This document shows positions 22,247-33,912 of a stretch of DNA of 64,000 nucleotides, one piece after another. The stretch is from Candolleomyces eurysporus (taxonomy: Eukaryota; Basidiomycota; Agaricomycetes; Agaricales; Psathyrellaceae). The DNA is taken from assembly GCA_027579435.1 (NCBI GenBank), contig JANBPK010000771.1, forward strand, positions 124,001-188,000, read 5' to 3'. The notes under the pieces are model-generated. The model did no database searches. It saw nothing but the letters and a program-made list of their open reading frames with translations, and had not been told where the DNA came from. The translations under genes and the position numbers were made by a program. Position 1 is the stretch's first letter; the number at the start of each line of letters is the position of its first letter.

Positions 22247-22440
22247 GATGGCGAACCATCGCTTCACGTCCCCTCCACCTGCGTGGCGCGGCCTCACGCA
22301 TACTGTTGCATATTTAGCGAATGCCGTCATTTGCATTGCGCAGGCTGCCCCCTCGACCTTGAACCACTGTGGCTGACCTGTCCGCAACGTCGAGCGAGCA
22401 TTCTGCAACCATCGGTATGCTCCAGTTCGATGAGACTGAC
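22247..22440. repeat. module Y, copy 1
   Basis: About 150-190 bp beginning GCGAACCATCGCTTCACG, with a GGCGCGGCCTCACGCATA core and an ending near CTGCAACCATCGGTATG. Also found at 28,600-28,790 and twice in tandem at 40,971-41,300. Confidence 0.65.
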
Positions 22441-22609
22441 AGCAATGCTGCCACACAATCGGGAATCGCGTTTGTGCGTCTGCTCTCCGTGGATTGGCTC
22501 TGGCTTGTATGTATGCCTGGCGGGAAGATTTTGGTTGCTAGAGAAGGCGTCGAAGGCAAGGTGCCTTGTGTGATGACCAAGCAACGGAGCGACGCGAGGG
22601 AGAAGGCAA

Positions 22610-23415
22610 AGTTCCCGTCGNTTTTTTCTGCATAGGTGGCCTATGGACAAGACCTGGACGTTTTAGAGGAACTGCGTCCATCCCCCGCCAGTATATCTGG
22701 GTCGTCTGGTAAGAGCAGCATTATCTTTGGTCTTGCCATGACGCTGAGCAACGATTCAGGCAACAGGTCAGCAGGCTGAGGCTCGTCTCTACGCGAGATC
22801 GATTGGCATTGTAGGCGGGAACGACGTCAGTCGATGGGATAGATCCTGAAGGGACGGTTGGTGGTGTGACTTTTGACGCGATGCTCAGCAGTGTCATGGA
22901 GCAGAATCTTGGAAAGGCCTCTACTGTGGAGCCCTGGTCGCTGGGATGCTGCTTGCTGGCAGACGATGGTCTCCCAGCGGTTGAGGAGACTCGAGAACCA
23001 GCACGGGAGATGAATGGTGGATGTGGATGGTGGACGTGGTTGGCAGGGAAGCGGAGACTGTAGACGGATTGGACGGTCACTAGCCTCCAGGGTTGAGCAA
23101 GGTTATGTCGCGAGGGTGTAGGACATTGCGGTCCACTGAGGAGCAGTTGAAGAAGAAACCCAGTGGCGCGTCTAGTGTCGAACGTGAGGGCAGCACGATG
23201 TTGAATAAAAGGCCACGCACCAGGACTTCCCGAGTCTCCTCCGTGCCAGCGGCCATCCATGTCAAAGAATGTTGTCAAGGTAGGCCTCTGAACCATCGAG
23301 CGCGACGTGCTCTGACGTTTGTCTTCCAGAATAAACCTTGCCTACAATAGTGGTAGTCAGCAAAGGCTCTTTTGGATCCACGAAAATAGGGAGACTTGGG
23401 CCTGTATGTTCCATC
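22610..23415. repeat. module F, copy 1 (left flank of block E)
   Basis: Aligns patchily with 41,460-42,282. Conserved points are a T-rich tract followed by GCATAGG-GGCC, the CCGCCAG...GTCTGGTAAG segment, and GGCAGCACGATG...GGCCACGCACCAGGAC near 23,190 and 42,050. A minus-strand frame, 23,553-23,275, crosses its right edge. Confidence 0.6.
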
Positions 23416-23553
23416 CACTCTCGCCTCTTCAATGGCCTCTTCGCCAACCATCGGGCGAGCGCATCTCAACCGGTCAATATCCCTGCTCAGGCACATGCCG
23501 CCAGTAGTAAACAAATGGCGTCCTTTCTCCTTACGGCACGTTCCCACTCGCAC
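23275..23553 (-). other. conserved minus-strand frame, possible divergent gene
   Basis: A 92-codon frame with GTCRKEKGRHLFTTGG, then CLSRDIDRLRCARPMVGEEA. The same frame is open and recognisable at 42,410-42,105 and, shorter, at 14,522-14,334 (CLSRDIDRLRCARPMV). It lies divergently upstream of the small four-exon gene. The opposite strand is equally conserved, so coding status is unproven. Confidence 0.25.
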
Positions 23554-25200
23554 TTATGCTCGATTTGCTCCGACCCCGCTTTCATTTGACAAATTGAGCG
23601 ACAGGAATGTCAATCGAGGCTAGAAACACCCGTTTTGACTTCAATTTGGCCCTCAAAACGCGAAGTCCCTCGTTGACTCGGGCTCGAGCTCATGTCATGA
23701 AGGAGACCGGGGATCTAATTTTCCCCTTAATTTCACCCTTGGCACTCAATTCATTAGAATAACCTTTGCCAGATAGAGTTCGGTCGCCTGCTCAAGGCCG
23801 TGATGCTGGACCCTGATTTCCTGGCAATATGAATCACCGTCTTTTGCTCCACCGGTTTCTTCCTCTTTTCCTTGCTCCACCACCACCTCAGACCTTCTGC
23901 CACTGGCTTTGGCCACGACGCAAGGAAGAGTCCTGTCTAAGGCTCTTTCCTCTCGGCTCACCGCTCCTTCGTCCTTTTTTCCTATCTACCAACTACTCTA
24001 CGCTATTCTATTCTACAGCAAGCTTATATTATTTTTCTCGATATAATCTCTCGTTGTCATTCGATTCATACAAGATGCCTCCCTCCCGTCTCCCGTTTCC
24101 GTCCTTCTCGCTCGTACTCACTGCGGCCAATGGCGACACTTTGCTCACGATGCAAGATTTCAACCCTGCGCCGACCAGCGTCGAAGTCAGCCTGCAATTT
24201 CCACAGCTCAGTGCGATCGTGACCACACCCACCCTCCTGCAACCACCTGATGGTGATCCTCTCATGGTATGTACCCACTGGCGCCAGAAGGCGATAGCTT
24301 CAGTGTTGATTGCCTTCCAGCAAACAGTCGATACGCGCTTCCAAGGCCAGCTCGCGTATCAAGCGTATTACGCCGTAAGCCTATCTATATATTCGTGAGT
24401 ACATTCGGTCACTGAAAAAGGACAATTTATCACAGACCGATGCTGGCAAACCCAGTGACGAGGACGACGACAACCAGAGCGACATCGGGACGGTTTATGA
24501 ACCGTGTCCTGTCGGTCTCGCGCACGAGCTTCATGCCTTTGGAGACCCTGCGCACACTCGTCGTCCTCGACGTTATCGCCGCAGTAACTTTCCTAGCTTG
24601 CTGAGCTGTATAAACATGAAGGTAAGCCAATTGCTGTTGTCGTGACTTCCATCATTTGACAAAAAACTTCTAGTTCTCTGCCTTCTGGCACAAACTTCGT
24701 TGTCTTGGGGCGTCGATTCTCTGCGGGGGCATTTAGACCAGTCGAACCAAATACAAAGTAAACGCAAGAAATGCACCACGACTAACACTCCGTCTTCCAA
24801 TATAGAGGCTGCAACTCTCCCGACAGTGTTCCATAGGATTCCGATCTTGTCAATCTTGTATATTTTATCCCGGCGAAGCTGTTTAAAACAGTTCTTCGAC
24901 TTGGAATACCAGCGAATTTTGGACTGATATTTCTTGGATTGTCTTGATTATTGTGCGCCACCACGACCCACACGGCGAAAATCTTCTTGAGGATCGCGAG
25001 CGAGTTCTGCTTGCAATCCTGGACGTGCGTCGTTTCAACGTCTTAACAGGACCGATCACTCACGTCTTCGTGCAACAGATTCTCATGCAGCACTTGCTAC
25101 AGGCATTTTTTCGACGCTATAAACTTGAATGGATCTTCCGCCGTTCTCGATGTTACTACACGCCGCTCAGCCTCGTGCCGTCCGAGTCTCCTTCGGTGGG
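23416..25200. repeat. duplicated block E, copy 2 (right-truncated)
   Basis: Starts at the CCACTCTCGCCTC shared with the other two copies and includes the whole small four-exon gene and its 3' region. It stops matching after the GATCTTCCGCCGTTCTC segment (about 25,150), so the minus-strand TATA/leader part seen at 16.2-16.7 and 44.2-44.7 kb is missing here. Confidence 0.8.
24075..24736 (+). CDS. small four-exon protein of unknown function, copy 2
   Basis: Exons 24075-24266, 24321-24374, 24436-24621 and 24674-24736 encode 164 residues, with introns of 54, 61 and 52 bp. Exon 1 differs from copy 1 at only three of 64 positions, and exon 2 at one of 18. Exon 3 differs at about nine of 62, concentrated near its end (SLLSCINMK here against SLLKRLKMK). 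The C-terminal FSAFWHKLRCLGASILCGGI is conserved. Intron 1 is again 54 bp and stop-free. Convergent with NACHT-2. Function unknown; intactness suggests an expressed gene or a very recent duplicate. Confidence 0.7.
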
Positions 25201-25528
25201 TACATTGCTCCTGAGGAAGGCATAGAGCCTTGGAAATGTGAAGTCATTGATTGCTCAAACACACCCTCAGTCCGAACCGAGAATACAAACAAGCATCCAA
25301 GTCACCAGTTAAACGTTAATAGGCCATTCATGATCGATTGATCCCCCAACTCGAAAGTCAAATTGCCGACATCGAGACCTAAAGGCCAAATCTCCCGTAG
25401 GCAGCCTACAAATATATTCCCTTCTGGATTCCTTTCATGCCGATGACAATAAGAATCTAATGTAGTTCAATCAAAATTACACGCGTGCCAGAACTTTTAA
25501 AGGAACCCAAGGCTGTCCGGGTGTGACC

Positions 25529-27892
25529 CTACTCTCCAGGCGCCTCCTCGACTGTGATCACAGAGTGTGAGCCAACAGAGTCATTAGGATCAAATGGGGG
25601 CCAGGTTTCATCGAATATCTGCTGCCACTTGTCATGTAAAGCCTGTATAATTCTGTGACATTCTTGATCATGGCTCTGCAACAGTTGTGATCAAGTTGTC
25701 AGTCTGCGTGGGCTAATGAGATGAGAAATCACGTACTTCGAGCTCCAGGAGAAAACGCAACAAGGCTAGCCAGCCGTCTACTGCTGGTTGGGCGAGCCAA
25801 GCTTGATAACGTGGAAGTCTGCTGAATTCAAATTCGACACACTTGTCCATTTTTTCCCATCTCTTGATTTTCTCGAGTTTGCTACCCGTGGAGAGAAGAT
25901 GCGGAATGCGGCCAAGCTCAGGTTGACGTCTACTGAGCTCCCTCAAAAGGAGGTGAGACACGATAGAACTAAGTAAAGAGGATGCTGAAATCGCGTGGTT
26001 TTAGTTGAGACTCAGTACAAAGGGCTCTGAGCAGTATGAATATGCACATACGATCATCCCTGCCAATGTCCAAAGCTCCGACGCAACCGACAGTCACAAG
26101 CTCGACAGCATGGTTTTCTGGAAAGAAGAGGCTCCTCGAACGACTGGCGCTATCAAGAAAATCTGGAAAAGATTTGTGGTAAAAGTGCAAACGTTCGCCT
26201 AATTGTTCTGGATGACCCGGTTCGGGGAAGACGCCTGGATGTATGGTGACAAGGGACCTTAAATCGGATATTAGCCAGCGATGGGCATTGTCTTCCAAGT
26301 TGGTTATCTCCCAGAAATGTGGAAGAATATAAAACCCATGTCGAACTAGTAGCCGGCATACACTGAACAATAAGAGGAAGTCCCTGTCAGGATGAGCTGC
26401 TTCATACGCTTCTTTGGCAGCAGATACGATGTTGGTATAAAGAAGGTCCAGGGCGGCGAAGGGCTGCGCTCGAACCTCAGGTGTCCAGGTGAGAACAGCT
26501 TGTAATCTGTCCACAGGAGAACTTCGTCGTTCCGATACGAACTTGATCACCGTCACTGCATAGATGAATTGACCCGACGCATTAGCGACCAATGCTTCAA
26601 TGTCTTCCTTCGATGGCCATGACGGGGATAGTGCGCGTGGATCGCCACTTCTTCGACCTATATCGCGGAGCCTCCTCCATAATACGCGACGAATGTCACC
26701 ACTGGCGTCGTATTGATCGCTGAGTTGGATGTGATATGCTTTTTCGTGGAGGTGTCCGGTGTTTTCTAGAGCGCTTCGAATTGCCCATTCTGGTCTGCTG
26801 GCAATGAAAATGCGGAAAGGAAGCGTGTCATTCTGGAGGAGGCAATCGTCAACCGTTTCCAAAAGCTCGGCCTGACGCTGTTCGTCGGTACACTCATCCA
26901 GTCCATCGATGAGGATGGCGTAAGGGAGGGCCGCAAGCTCGTGTTTCGAAACATCTCGCGAAAAGTCCTCGATGGGATTCACGATGAGCTTGTTCATCTG
27001 TGTTTTCAACGATTTCTCGAAAATCAGCGGATCCTTGCTCACGGCTGCAGAAATAGCCTCTCGGAGCGCAAGGTTGTTCGACCCCAGTTGGTACGCGATC
27101 GTTGAAATCACAGCAGACACTGTGTTTCGAGTAGGGTCGGTCGATGAGAAAAAGAATGCCGAGGATAAGATGTCGAGCCCGGAACACCTTTCTGCGGCCG
27201 TTTGCTGCAATGCCGACTTTCCTGAACCAGCAGCGCCTGTCATGCAAAGCAAACGCTGAGGCGATCCTCGGTCTTGAATCCACCCCATGAGCTCTTCTGT
27301 CACCTCCACACGGGTGTCTTCGTCGCATTTCGGTGGATCGAAACGGTGCTTAGAGTCATGGAGCGCATTTGGCGCCGTGTTCTGCAGTAATCGCTCCCAT
27401 CCTGAAGAACCATTCACGTATGAATCAAACTGATAGGGAAACTAGAATCGCAGCTGACAACGCACCACTGGGGTCGTTCGAGTTGAATACATGCTGGGAT
27501 GCATCGACTTGCAAACGTTTGACGACAAAATTGCTCGCATTGGGGAAAAAGTTGGACGGTGCCCCGGCGCTCAATACGGTGGCCGGGGTTATCTCCAAGT
27601 CGGTTGGGCATGAACCGACTACCCCAGAGGTTGGATCCATGAGTTGCCGCTCTTCACTGCTCGAAGCAGTCGCAGTGTTCGAAACGGTGAATGTTGGCAA
27701 CGTAGCCTGCACAGATTCTATTGGAAATGATTGAATGCGCCCAGTGTTGCTCTCTTCCGGGTCGACCTGGTATGTTGGTACCTGTACTTGGTCTTCAGGC
27801 TGCTGAATGACCGTTCGGTTACCTTTACGCTTCTTTGACCAAGGCCATCGGAAAGATGGTTGAGAGGATGTGGGGTTGGTCTTGGGGGTCAT
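25529..27892 (-). CDS. NACHT-domain NTPase 2 (STAND/NLR-like)
   Basis: Exons 27892-27466, 27401-26052, 25984-25737 and 25675-25529 encode 723 residues; introns are 64, 67 and 61 bp at the same positions as in NACHT-1. N-terminal patch: SFRWPWSKKRKGNRTV. Walker A GAAGSGKS, an FFFSSTDPTRNT strand and Walker B ILIDGLDECTDEQ are all intact, as is FRIFIASRPEWAIRSALE. Between exons 2 and 3 the protein reads into SHLLLRELSRRQPELGRIPH and then KIKRWEKMDKC. The 48-residue last exon starts SHDQECHRIIQALHDKWQQI and ends VEEAPGE. Its upstream region shares a CAGGCTGACGGC box with NACHT-5, at almost the same distance from the ATG (47 against 48 bp). Confidence 0.85.
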
Positions 27893-27938
27893 TCTGCCTG
27901 CAAATAGAGATGGGGTTGAAAGCGAAGCTCCAAATTCG

Positions 27939-27957
27939 CAGGCTGACGGCTAGGCGC
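27939..27957 (-). promoter_or_regulatory. type-B NACHT upstream box
   Basis: CAGGCTGACGGCTAGGCGCC-like box (plus-strand reading) starting 47 bp before the NACHT-2 start codon; the counterpart at 36,265 is 48 bp before NACHT-5. Both are followed by a GATCAAAGGA segment. Function inferred from position only. Confidence 0.35.
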
Positions 27958-28029
27958 CAGTTAGCCAGGGAAGATCAAAGGATCAACGGGTCGGCTGCCA
28001 GCTTCCAGAGCCGAAGATGTTCTGGACAC

Positions 28030-28490
28030 CTCCAGGATAGCTGGTCAAGTATGTTACATGGGTCAACAGCGAATGGTAGAGCCTCGGATCCTCCTGCCAA
28101 ACTTTGATCCGGCGTCCTCAACCTGCCGTCAACGCTGCCAAGACGATGGCATGAAAAAAACGCCCTCGACTAGGCGCCACCAAACAATTCGCCAATCCGC
28201 GGGACCAAGAGCCTCGGTCTTTGATGAGAGGATTTCAGCCTTGAACGCGAGTCAACACTGAGACGTTGGCTCTGGGATGCTTGTATGTTCATTAGCTCGT
28301 AGAGGAGTATCGTTGTGCCTTCCAAGTCTCGCGATAGAAGGGCGTTGTCGGGGTGATAGCATCGTTGTAGCCTCAAGGTAAGTGGTCTCTCTTGCTGCAA
28401 TGCCAACGACCAGGAATCTTCATTGACAATTTCTTCTCGCTGTTCTGAAAAAGGGGTCTCAAGCAGCTGGCGAATCCGTCTTGCCTTGCT
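28030..28490. repeat. degenerate module X, copy 2
   Basis: Matches the right half of module X4 (about 40,490-40,800), for example CACCAAACAATT, CTTGTATGTTCATTAGC against CTTGCATGCTCGTTGGC, and the TTCTCGCTG-TC-TG segment. No intact frame. Confidence 0.6.
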
Positions 28491-28599
28491 GCGCGAGCTC
28501 ACACGGTGACATGCTTCACGTTTCGCATGCTATGGCCTGGATTGATACCCCCCTCCAAGGTCAGACAGAGAGAATGTCTCAGATGGCGCAATTTTTGAG

Positions 28600-28790
28600 G
28601 ATGCGAACCACGCATTGCCTGCGATGGCGCGGCCTCACGCATATTGCTACCCAGTTGGCGCATGAAGCCCTGGTTGCTCCCTCGACCTCGAACATCTTGG
28701 GTACTGTCCCCAGCAACGTTGAACGGGTATTCTGCCACCATCGCCTTGATGCAGCGCTGACAGCAAGTCCTCTCGCCACGCAGCGAACCG
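28600..28790. repeat. module Y, copy 2
   Basis: Begins GCGAACCACGCATTGCC, has the GGCGCGGCCTCACGCATATT core and ends near GGTATTCTGCCACCATCGCC. Same family as 22,247 and the tandem pair at 40,971. Blocks F and E are absent after it, and NACHT-3 follows directly. Confidence 0.65.
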
Positions 28791-29023
28791 GGAATGGGAA
28801 TTAGTCTGCTCGCTGCTCCTCATGGGTCCTGACTTGAACACTCGGCAGGCTACCGATAGAGCCCTCTTGTTGAATCCCACTCACAGCGACAACACCAAGA
28901 AGCTAGTGTATTCGATTGAGATTAAACACGTGCCGGAATTTCTCAACTAATCCAACGTTGTTCAGGTGCCAGTGTCACTCTGCCCCACCTCCTTGCTGTT
29001 CAGAGTCATCAGAGTTAGAGTTT

Positions 29024-30570
29024 TCACCGGAATTTATCAGAAATCCGCTGCCACTTGTCCTGTAAAGTCCGGACCACTCTATGAAATTCTTGGTCATGCT
29101 GGCTCTGGAACGGTCAAGATCGAGTGGTCAGTCCCCAAGGGCCGTTGAGATGAGACATGAGCGGCTTACTTCGCCCTCCAGATTAACATGCGACAAGATA
29201 GCCAGCCAATCGTTTACCGCTGATTTGACAAACGAAGACAGCAAGTCCTTGTCTATCTTTTCCCATCTCTTGATTTTTTCGAAGTTGCTACCCGTTGAGA
29301 GAAGATGCGGGACGCAGCCAAAATCAGGTTTACGTGCACCGAACCCCCGGAAAAGGATGTCGTAGACGAGACCGCGAATTGAACTGATACCTGAAGTCCC
29401 GTTGTTTGGTTAAGCCTTACTACAAAGTTTTCCGAATAGTATGAATATGCACATACCTGAATCGTCCCTGTCAATGATCCTGACACAGGAAACAGTCATA
29501 AACTCAACAGCACGGGATTCTGGAACGAAGAGGCTTTTCGAACGGCTCGCGCTGTCAAGAAAATCCGCAAAAGATTTGCGGTAAAAGCGCAGCCATTCAG
29601 GGCAATCTCCAGATTCTAATGCCGCTGTGGTGACAAGAGACCGTAAATCAGAGACTAACCATCGATGGGCGTTGTCTTCCAAGTCGTTTAACATCTGGAA
29701 AGCTGGGGAAACAAAGAAAGAATGGCGTTGTAGCAGCTGGCATACACGGAATAATAAGAGAAAATCCCTTTCCAGATGAGCTGCTTGATACGCTTCTCTA
29801 GCAGCAGATACAATGCTGGTATAAAGAAGGTCCAGGGCGGCGAAGGGTTGCGATCGGTCCTCGGGTGCCCAGGTAAGAATGGTTTGCAGCTTGTCCACAG
29901 GAGAGCTTCGTCGTTCCGATACGAATTTGATCACTGTCGCTGCGTAAATGAAATGTCCCGATGCATTGAGGACCAAAGTTTCGATGTCTTGCTCCGGCGG
30001 CCATGAGGGGGATAGTGCGCGTGGATCGCCACTTCTTCGACCTATATCGCGGAGCCTCCTCCGTAATGAGCGACGAATGTCACCACTTGCGTCGTACCGA
30101 TCGCTGAGCTGGATGTGATATGCTTTTTGGTGGAGGTATCCAGTGTCTTCTAGGGCGCTACGAATTGCCCATTCCGGTCTGCTGGCAATGAAAACACGGA
30201 AAGTGCGTCGTTTTGGAGAAGGCAATCGTCGATAGTTGCCAAAAGCTCGGCTTGGCGCTGTTCGTCGGAGGGGCCGCGAGCTCAGATTTCGAACATTTCT
30301 GGGAAAGATCCTCGACGGGATTCACGATGGGCTTGTTCATCTGCGTCTTCAACGATTTCTCGAAGATCAGCGGATCCTTGGTCACGGCTGCGGAAATAGC
30401 CTCCCGGAGCGCAAGTTTGTTCGACCCTAGCTGGTACGCGATTGTTGGAATAACAGCGGGACAATGTGTTTCGGTCACCTCCACACGGGTGTCCTCATCG
30501 CATTTTGGTGGATCGAAACGGTGTTTGGAGTCGTGCACCGCACTTGGGGCCGCGTACCGCAATAATCGTT
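29024..30570 (-). pseudogene. NACHT-3, truncated pseudogene
   Basis: Homology to the other NACHT genes starts inside exon 2 (about 30,570); exon 1, its intron and the promoter are missing, replaced by a short AT-rich stretch before the NACHT-4 3' end. The frame then goes from RVEVTE straight to the PTIAYQLG segment, an in-frame deletion of about 60 codons that removes Walker A. A second deletion after SELAAP removes the LPYAILIDGLDEC strand (Walker B) and shifts the frame; a 4-bp loss near 30,200 brings it back before FRVFIASRPEWAIRSALE. Downstream everything is intact: the same intron 2 (donor after RDDS), intron 3, and a short last exon, SQHDQEFHRVVRTLQDKWQ, ending at 29,024. It cannot bind nucleotide normally. 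Confidence 0.85.
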
Positions 30571-30659
30571 AGAATTTAAATTTATTCAAGGGTTTTAAAA
30601 TATTTAGGGGAAGCCAAGATGGCTGTCGTCCGAGTCTTACTCAAATACTGTCTCCTTGA

Positions 30660-33010
30660 TCATCCCGATTCATCCGGCTCAGCCTGATTGTCCAGGGGAG
30701 TGATCGAGTTCTCGTCGTAGAACCACATCCATTTCTCATATAAATCTTGGATTCTTCGATAAAATTCCTGATCATGGCTCTGGAACGGTTCAGTCCGCCA
30801 AGATCTGTTGAGATGAGAAATCGTCAATGACTTACTTCGTCATCCAGAAGGGCGTTCGACAAGAACGCCAGCCAACCGCCTACTACCGGTTTGAAGATGA
30901 GATTGAAAGAATACGCATCGGAGAATCGTTCAGAGTACTCCCCAAGACACTTGTCCACCTTTTCCCATCTCTTGAGCTTGTCGGAGCTACTACCCAAGGA
31001 GAGAAAATGCGGAACGCAGCGAAACACATCGTTTCCACGGCCGAATGACCGTAGGAGGAGGTTGCAAACCCTGGATCCATTAGTTGACGAGAATGCTGGT
31101 ATCAATCACGTCAGTACTGCTGACTCGACCATACATTCCAAAGAGTATGGAAGTGTACATACCGACATTCCTGTCCAGATATCTGACGCAGGAAAGAGTA
31201 ACATATTCGGCAACACGGGTCTCGGGAACGAAGAGGTTCTTTGAACGACTCTTACTGTTTAAAAAATCCGTAAAGGATTTATGGTAAAAGCGTAGGCGTT
31301 CGGGAGGTGATGGGTGATCACCCTGTTCACCGTATACGTACACCATTGTCGTGGTAACGATAGCCCGTAAGTCAGTGATGAGCCATCGGTGTGCTTCGTC
31401 TTCCAAGTCCAAAATCTTCGCCAGACTGGGAAGATGAAGAAGAGGAGGAGTGATCCATTGGCTCTCCTGCACCATTTGATATACTCTGAGCAATAAGAGA
31501 AAGTCACGCTCAGGGTGTGCTGCCTCATATGCCTCTTTAGCAGCAGATACGATGTTGGTGTAAAGCAGGTCCAGCGTGGCGAAGGGTTGTGCTCGGTCCT
31601 CGGAAGTCCAGGTGAGAACAGCTTGCAATCTGTCCACTGGAGAACTTCGTCGTTCCGATACGAACTTGATCACCGTCGCAGCGTAGATGAACTGTCCCGA
31701 TGCATTAATGACCAAAGTTTCAATATCTTCCTCCGACGGCCATGAGGGGGACAGTGCCCGTGGATCGCCACTTCGTCGGCCTATATCACGTAGCCGCCTC
31801 CATAACGAGCGACGAATGTCACCACTGGCGTCGTATTGGTCGCTGAGTTGAATGTGATATGCCTTCTGGTGGAGATGTCCGGCGACTTCCAGTGCGCTTC
31901 GAATAGCCCATTCTGGTCTGCCGGTAATGAAAACGCGGAAAGGAAGTGCGTCGTTTTGGAGAAGGCAGTCGTCGATAGTTGCCAAGAGCTCGGCTTGGCG
32001 CTGTTCGTTGGCGCACTCATCCACTCCATCGATGAGGATGGCATAAGGGAGGGCTGCGAGCTCGGGGTTGGGGATAGCTCGGGAAAGGTCCTCGATAGGA
32101 TTAACGATGAGCTTGTTCATCTGTGTCTTCAACGATCTCTCGAAGATCAGCGGATCCTTGGTCACGGCTGCGGAAATAGCCTCTCGGAGAGCAGGCTTAC
32201 TTGACCCCAACTGATACGCGATCGTTGGAATCACAGTAGACACCGTGTTTCGAGTAGGGTCGGTTGATGAGAAAAAGAATGTCGAGGACAGGATGTCTAG
32301 CCTGGAACACTTCTCTGCGACCGTCTGCTGCAATGCCGACTTTCCTGAACCGGCAGCGCCCGTCATGCACAGCAAACGCTGAGGCGATTCTCGGTCTTGA
32401 ATCCACTCCATGAGCTCTTCGGTCACCTCCACGCGGGTGTCTTCGTCGCATTTTGGTGGATCGAAACGGTATTTGGAGTCGTGCAGCGCATTTGGGGCCG
32501 TGTTCTGCAGTAATCGTTCCCATCCTGAGAATCACAGATACCATATAAATCGAACCGGGAGTGAAGGCATCGGAGTGGTAGCTCACCAGGGTCAATCAAA
32601 TTGGATCCATGCTGGGATGCATTGACTTGCAGACCGTTAACAACAAAATTGCTTGCATATGGGAAAAGGCTTGACGATGGTTCGACGCTCGACGCCATAG
32701 TCTGTGCTATCTTCAAGCCGCTTGTAGACAGACTGGCTCCCCTTGAATTTGGATCCTCGAGTCGCTGCTCTTCACTACTCAAAGTAGTGGCTGTATTCGA
32801 AGCAACGACAATTGGCGATGCCAACTGCACAGGATCCATTAAAACTGGTTGAATGGTCCCAGCGTTGCTCTCTTCCGAGGCGACCCCCTCTGTTGGTACC
32901 TGATCGTCAAGGTCATGCTGCTGAACAGCAGCTCGATCCCCTTTCCGTTTCTTCGACCAAGGCCAATGGAAAGATGGTCTAGAGGGTGTGGGCTTGGCCT
33001 TGGGGGTCAT
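30660..33010 (-). CDS. NACHT-domain NTPase 4 (STAND/NLR-like)
   Basis: Exons 33010-32587, 32524-31163, 31095-30836 and 30779-30660 encode 721 residues. Introns are 62, 67 and 56 bp; the first donor is gtgagc rather than the gtgcgt used by 1, 2, 5, 6 and 7. The N-terminal exon carries SFHWPWSKKRKGDR and ends YASNFVVNGLQVNA. Walker A and B are intact (the Walker B region reads ILIDGVDECANEQ, with Val for Leu). The third exon (NGSRVCNLLLRSFGRGNDVF, then SSSDKLKRWEKVDKC) is the most diverged of the set. The last exon reads SHDQEFYRRIQDLYEKWMW and ends acidic. The upstream CTCCCAAT...CAGCGCTTG box is contiguous here. Confidence 0.85.
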
Positions 33011-33066
33011 CCTGGCCGCAAATACAGATGGTGGCTGAAAGCAAAGCTGTGTATTCCCATGCTCCG

Positions 33067-33090
33067 CTCCCAATCAGTCCCCAGCGCTTG
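33067..33090 (-). promoter_or_regulatory. type-A NACHT upstream box (NACHT-4)
   Basis: Plus-strand reading CTCCCAATCAGTCCCCAG then CGCTTG, 57-80 bp before the start codon. Shared with NACHT-6 (39,594-39,616) and, split by a minisatellite, with NACHT-1. Role inferred from position and conservation only. Confidence 0.35.
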
Positions 33091-33289
33091 TGCCTTTGTC
33101 TGTCAGCCTTGACTAGAGTCCGAGGAGAGTGTCGCAATTCCGGGAGGTTCTGGAGTCCCTACAGTGCCCCTAGTATATGGCCACATTTTGGGTTTGAAAC
33201 TCACATCTATTTAGTATATATCACCTGTATTTTAAACGTGCCATTGGGAGTCGACGCTGATATGGAGAGAGCTATCATAATTATTATCG

Positions 33290-33790
33290 CTTCCTTCGTT
33301 CATTCCGTTCAACGCAGGCTTGCTGCGCCTGCATGCGCACCAGCCAACGTTCTAATAAGCATTGCAGTGGTAGTACACAACGGCCGGTACACAACATAAA
33401 CAGCGAATGTCGCACGGAATTCGAAGATGGGCTAATTCTAGGATAATCTAGTCTCCCCACTCTGTGAGGTTTTGGAAGGCATGACACCTCAAGAGGATCG
33501 ACTAGCGACCAGAGTTCGGAGTAGCTCAGGACTCCTCCACCATGGTAGCTGGTCAAGCATGTTGCATAAGCTCGATGGCGGAGGGTAAGACTTCGCTGTC
33601 GCAAAGAAGACGTTGCTCATTGAGAACAACAAGCAATGCAAGGCGGCAAATTGGTTTTGAAATTTGTTGAGTCGGCTTGGGACTACGGCCCAGTCGCTGG
33701 TAAAGGTCAAGCAAGTCCTTAGAGGTCCACGGCGAGGGCATTTGACTAACCGTGGCAAAGAGATACCGATATGCGTCTCCTTTTCATGAA
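33290..33790. repeat. modules W and X (part), copy 3
   Basis: Module W (ATTCCGTTCAACGCAGGCTTG, then AGTGGTAGTACAC) resembles 36,560-36,690 and 39,830-39,940. It is followed by the left half of module X: GCTGGTCAAGCATGTT, GCAAGGCGGCAAATTG and GAGGTCCACGG recur at 40,040-40,230. Modules Y, F and E are missing. Confidence 0.6.
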
Positions 33791-33912
33791 ATGCCACTCA
33801 TGTCGACATGCCCGAGAAGTTAGTGCATTTTGATTGAGATTACACGGTACAGGGTGCCAGGAGTGTTCAAGGAACCCAAAGTTGTCCAGGTGTGACTATA
33901 CTTTCCGCCTCC

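Noticed and set aside
22721..23296. 191-codon minus-strand frame in module F
   Set aside because: The duplicate at 41.5-42.2 kb keeps similarity (SPGAWPFI, RAALTFDTRRATGF) but has stops in this frame; left as a repeat rather than a gene.
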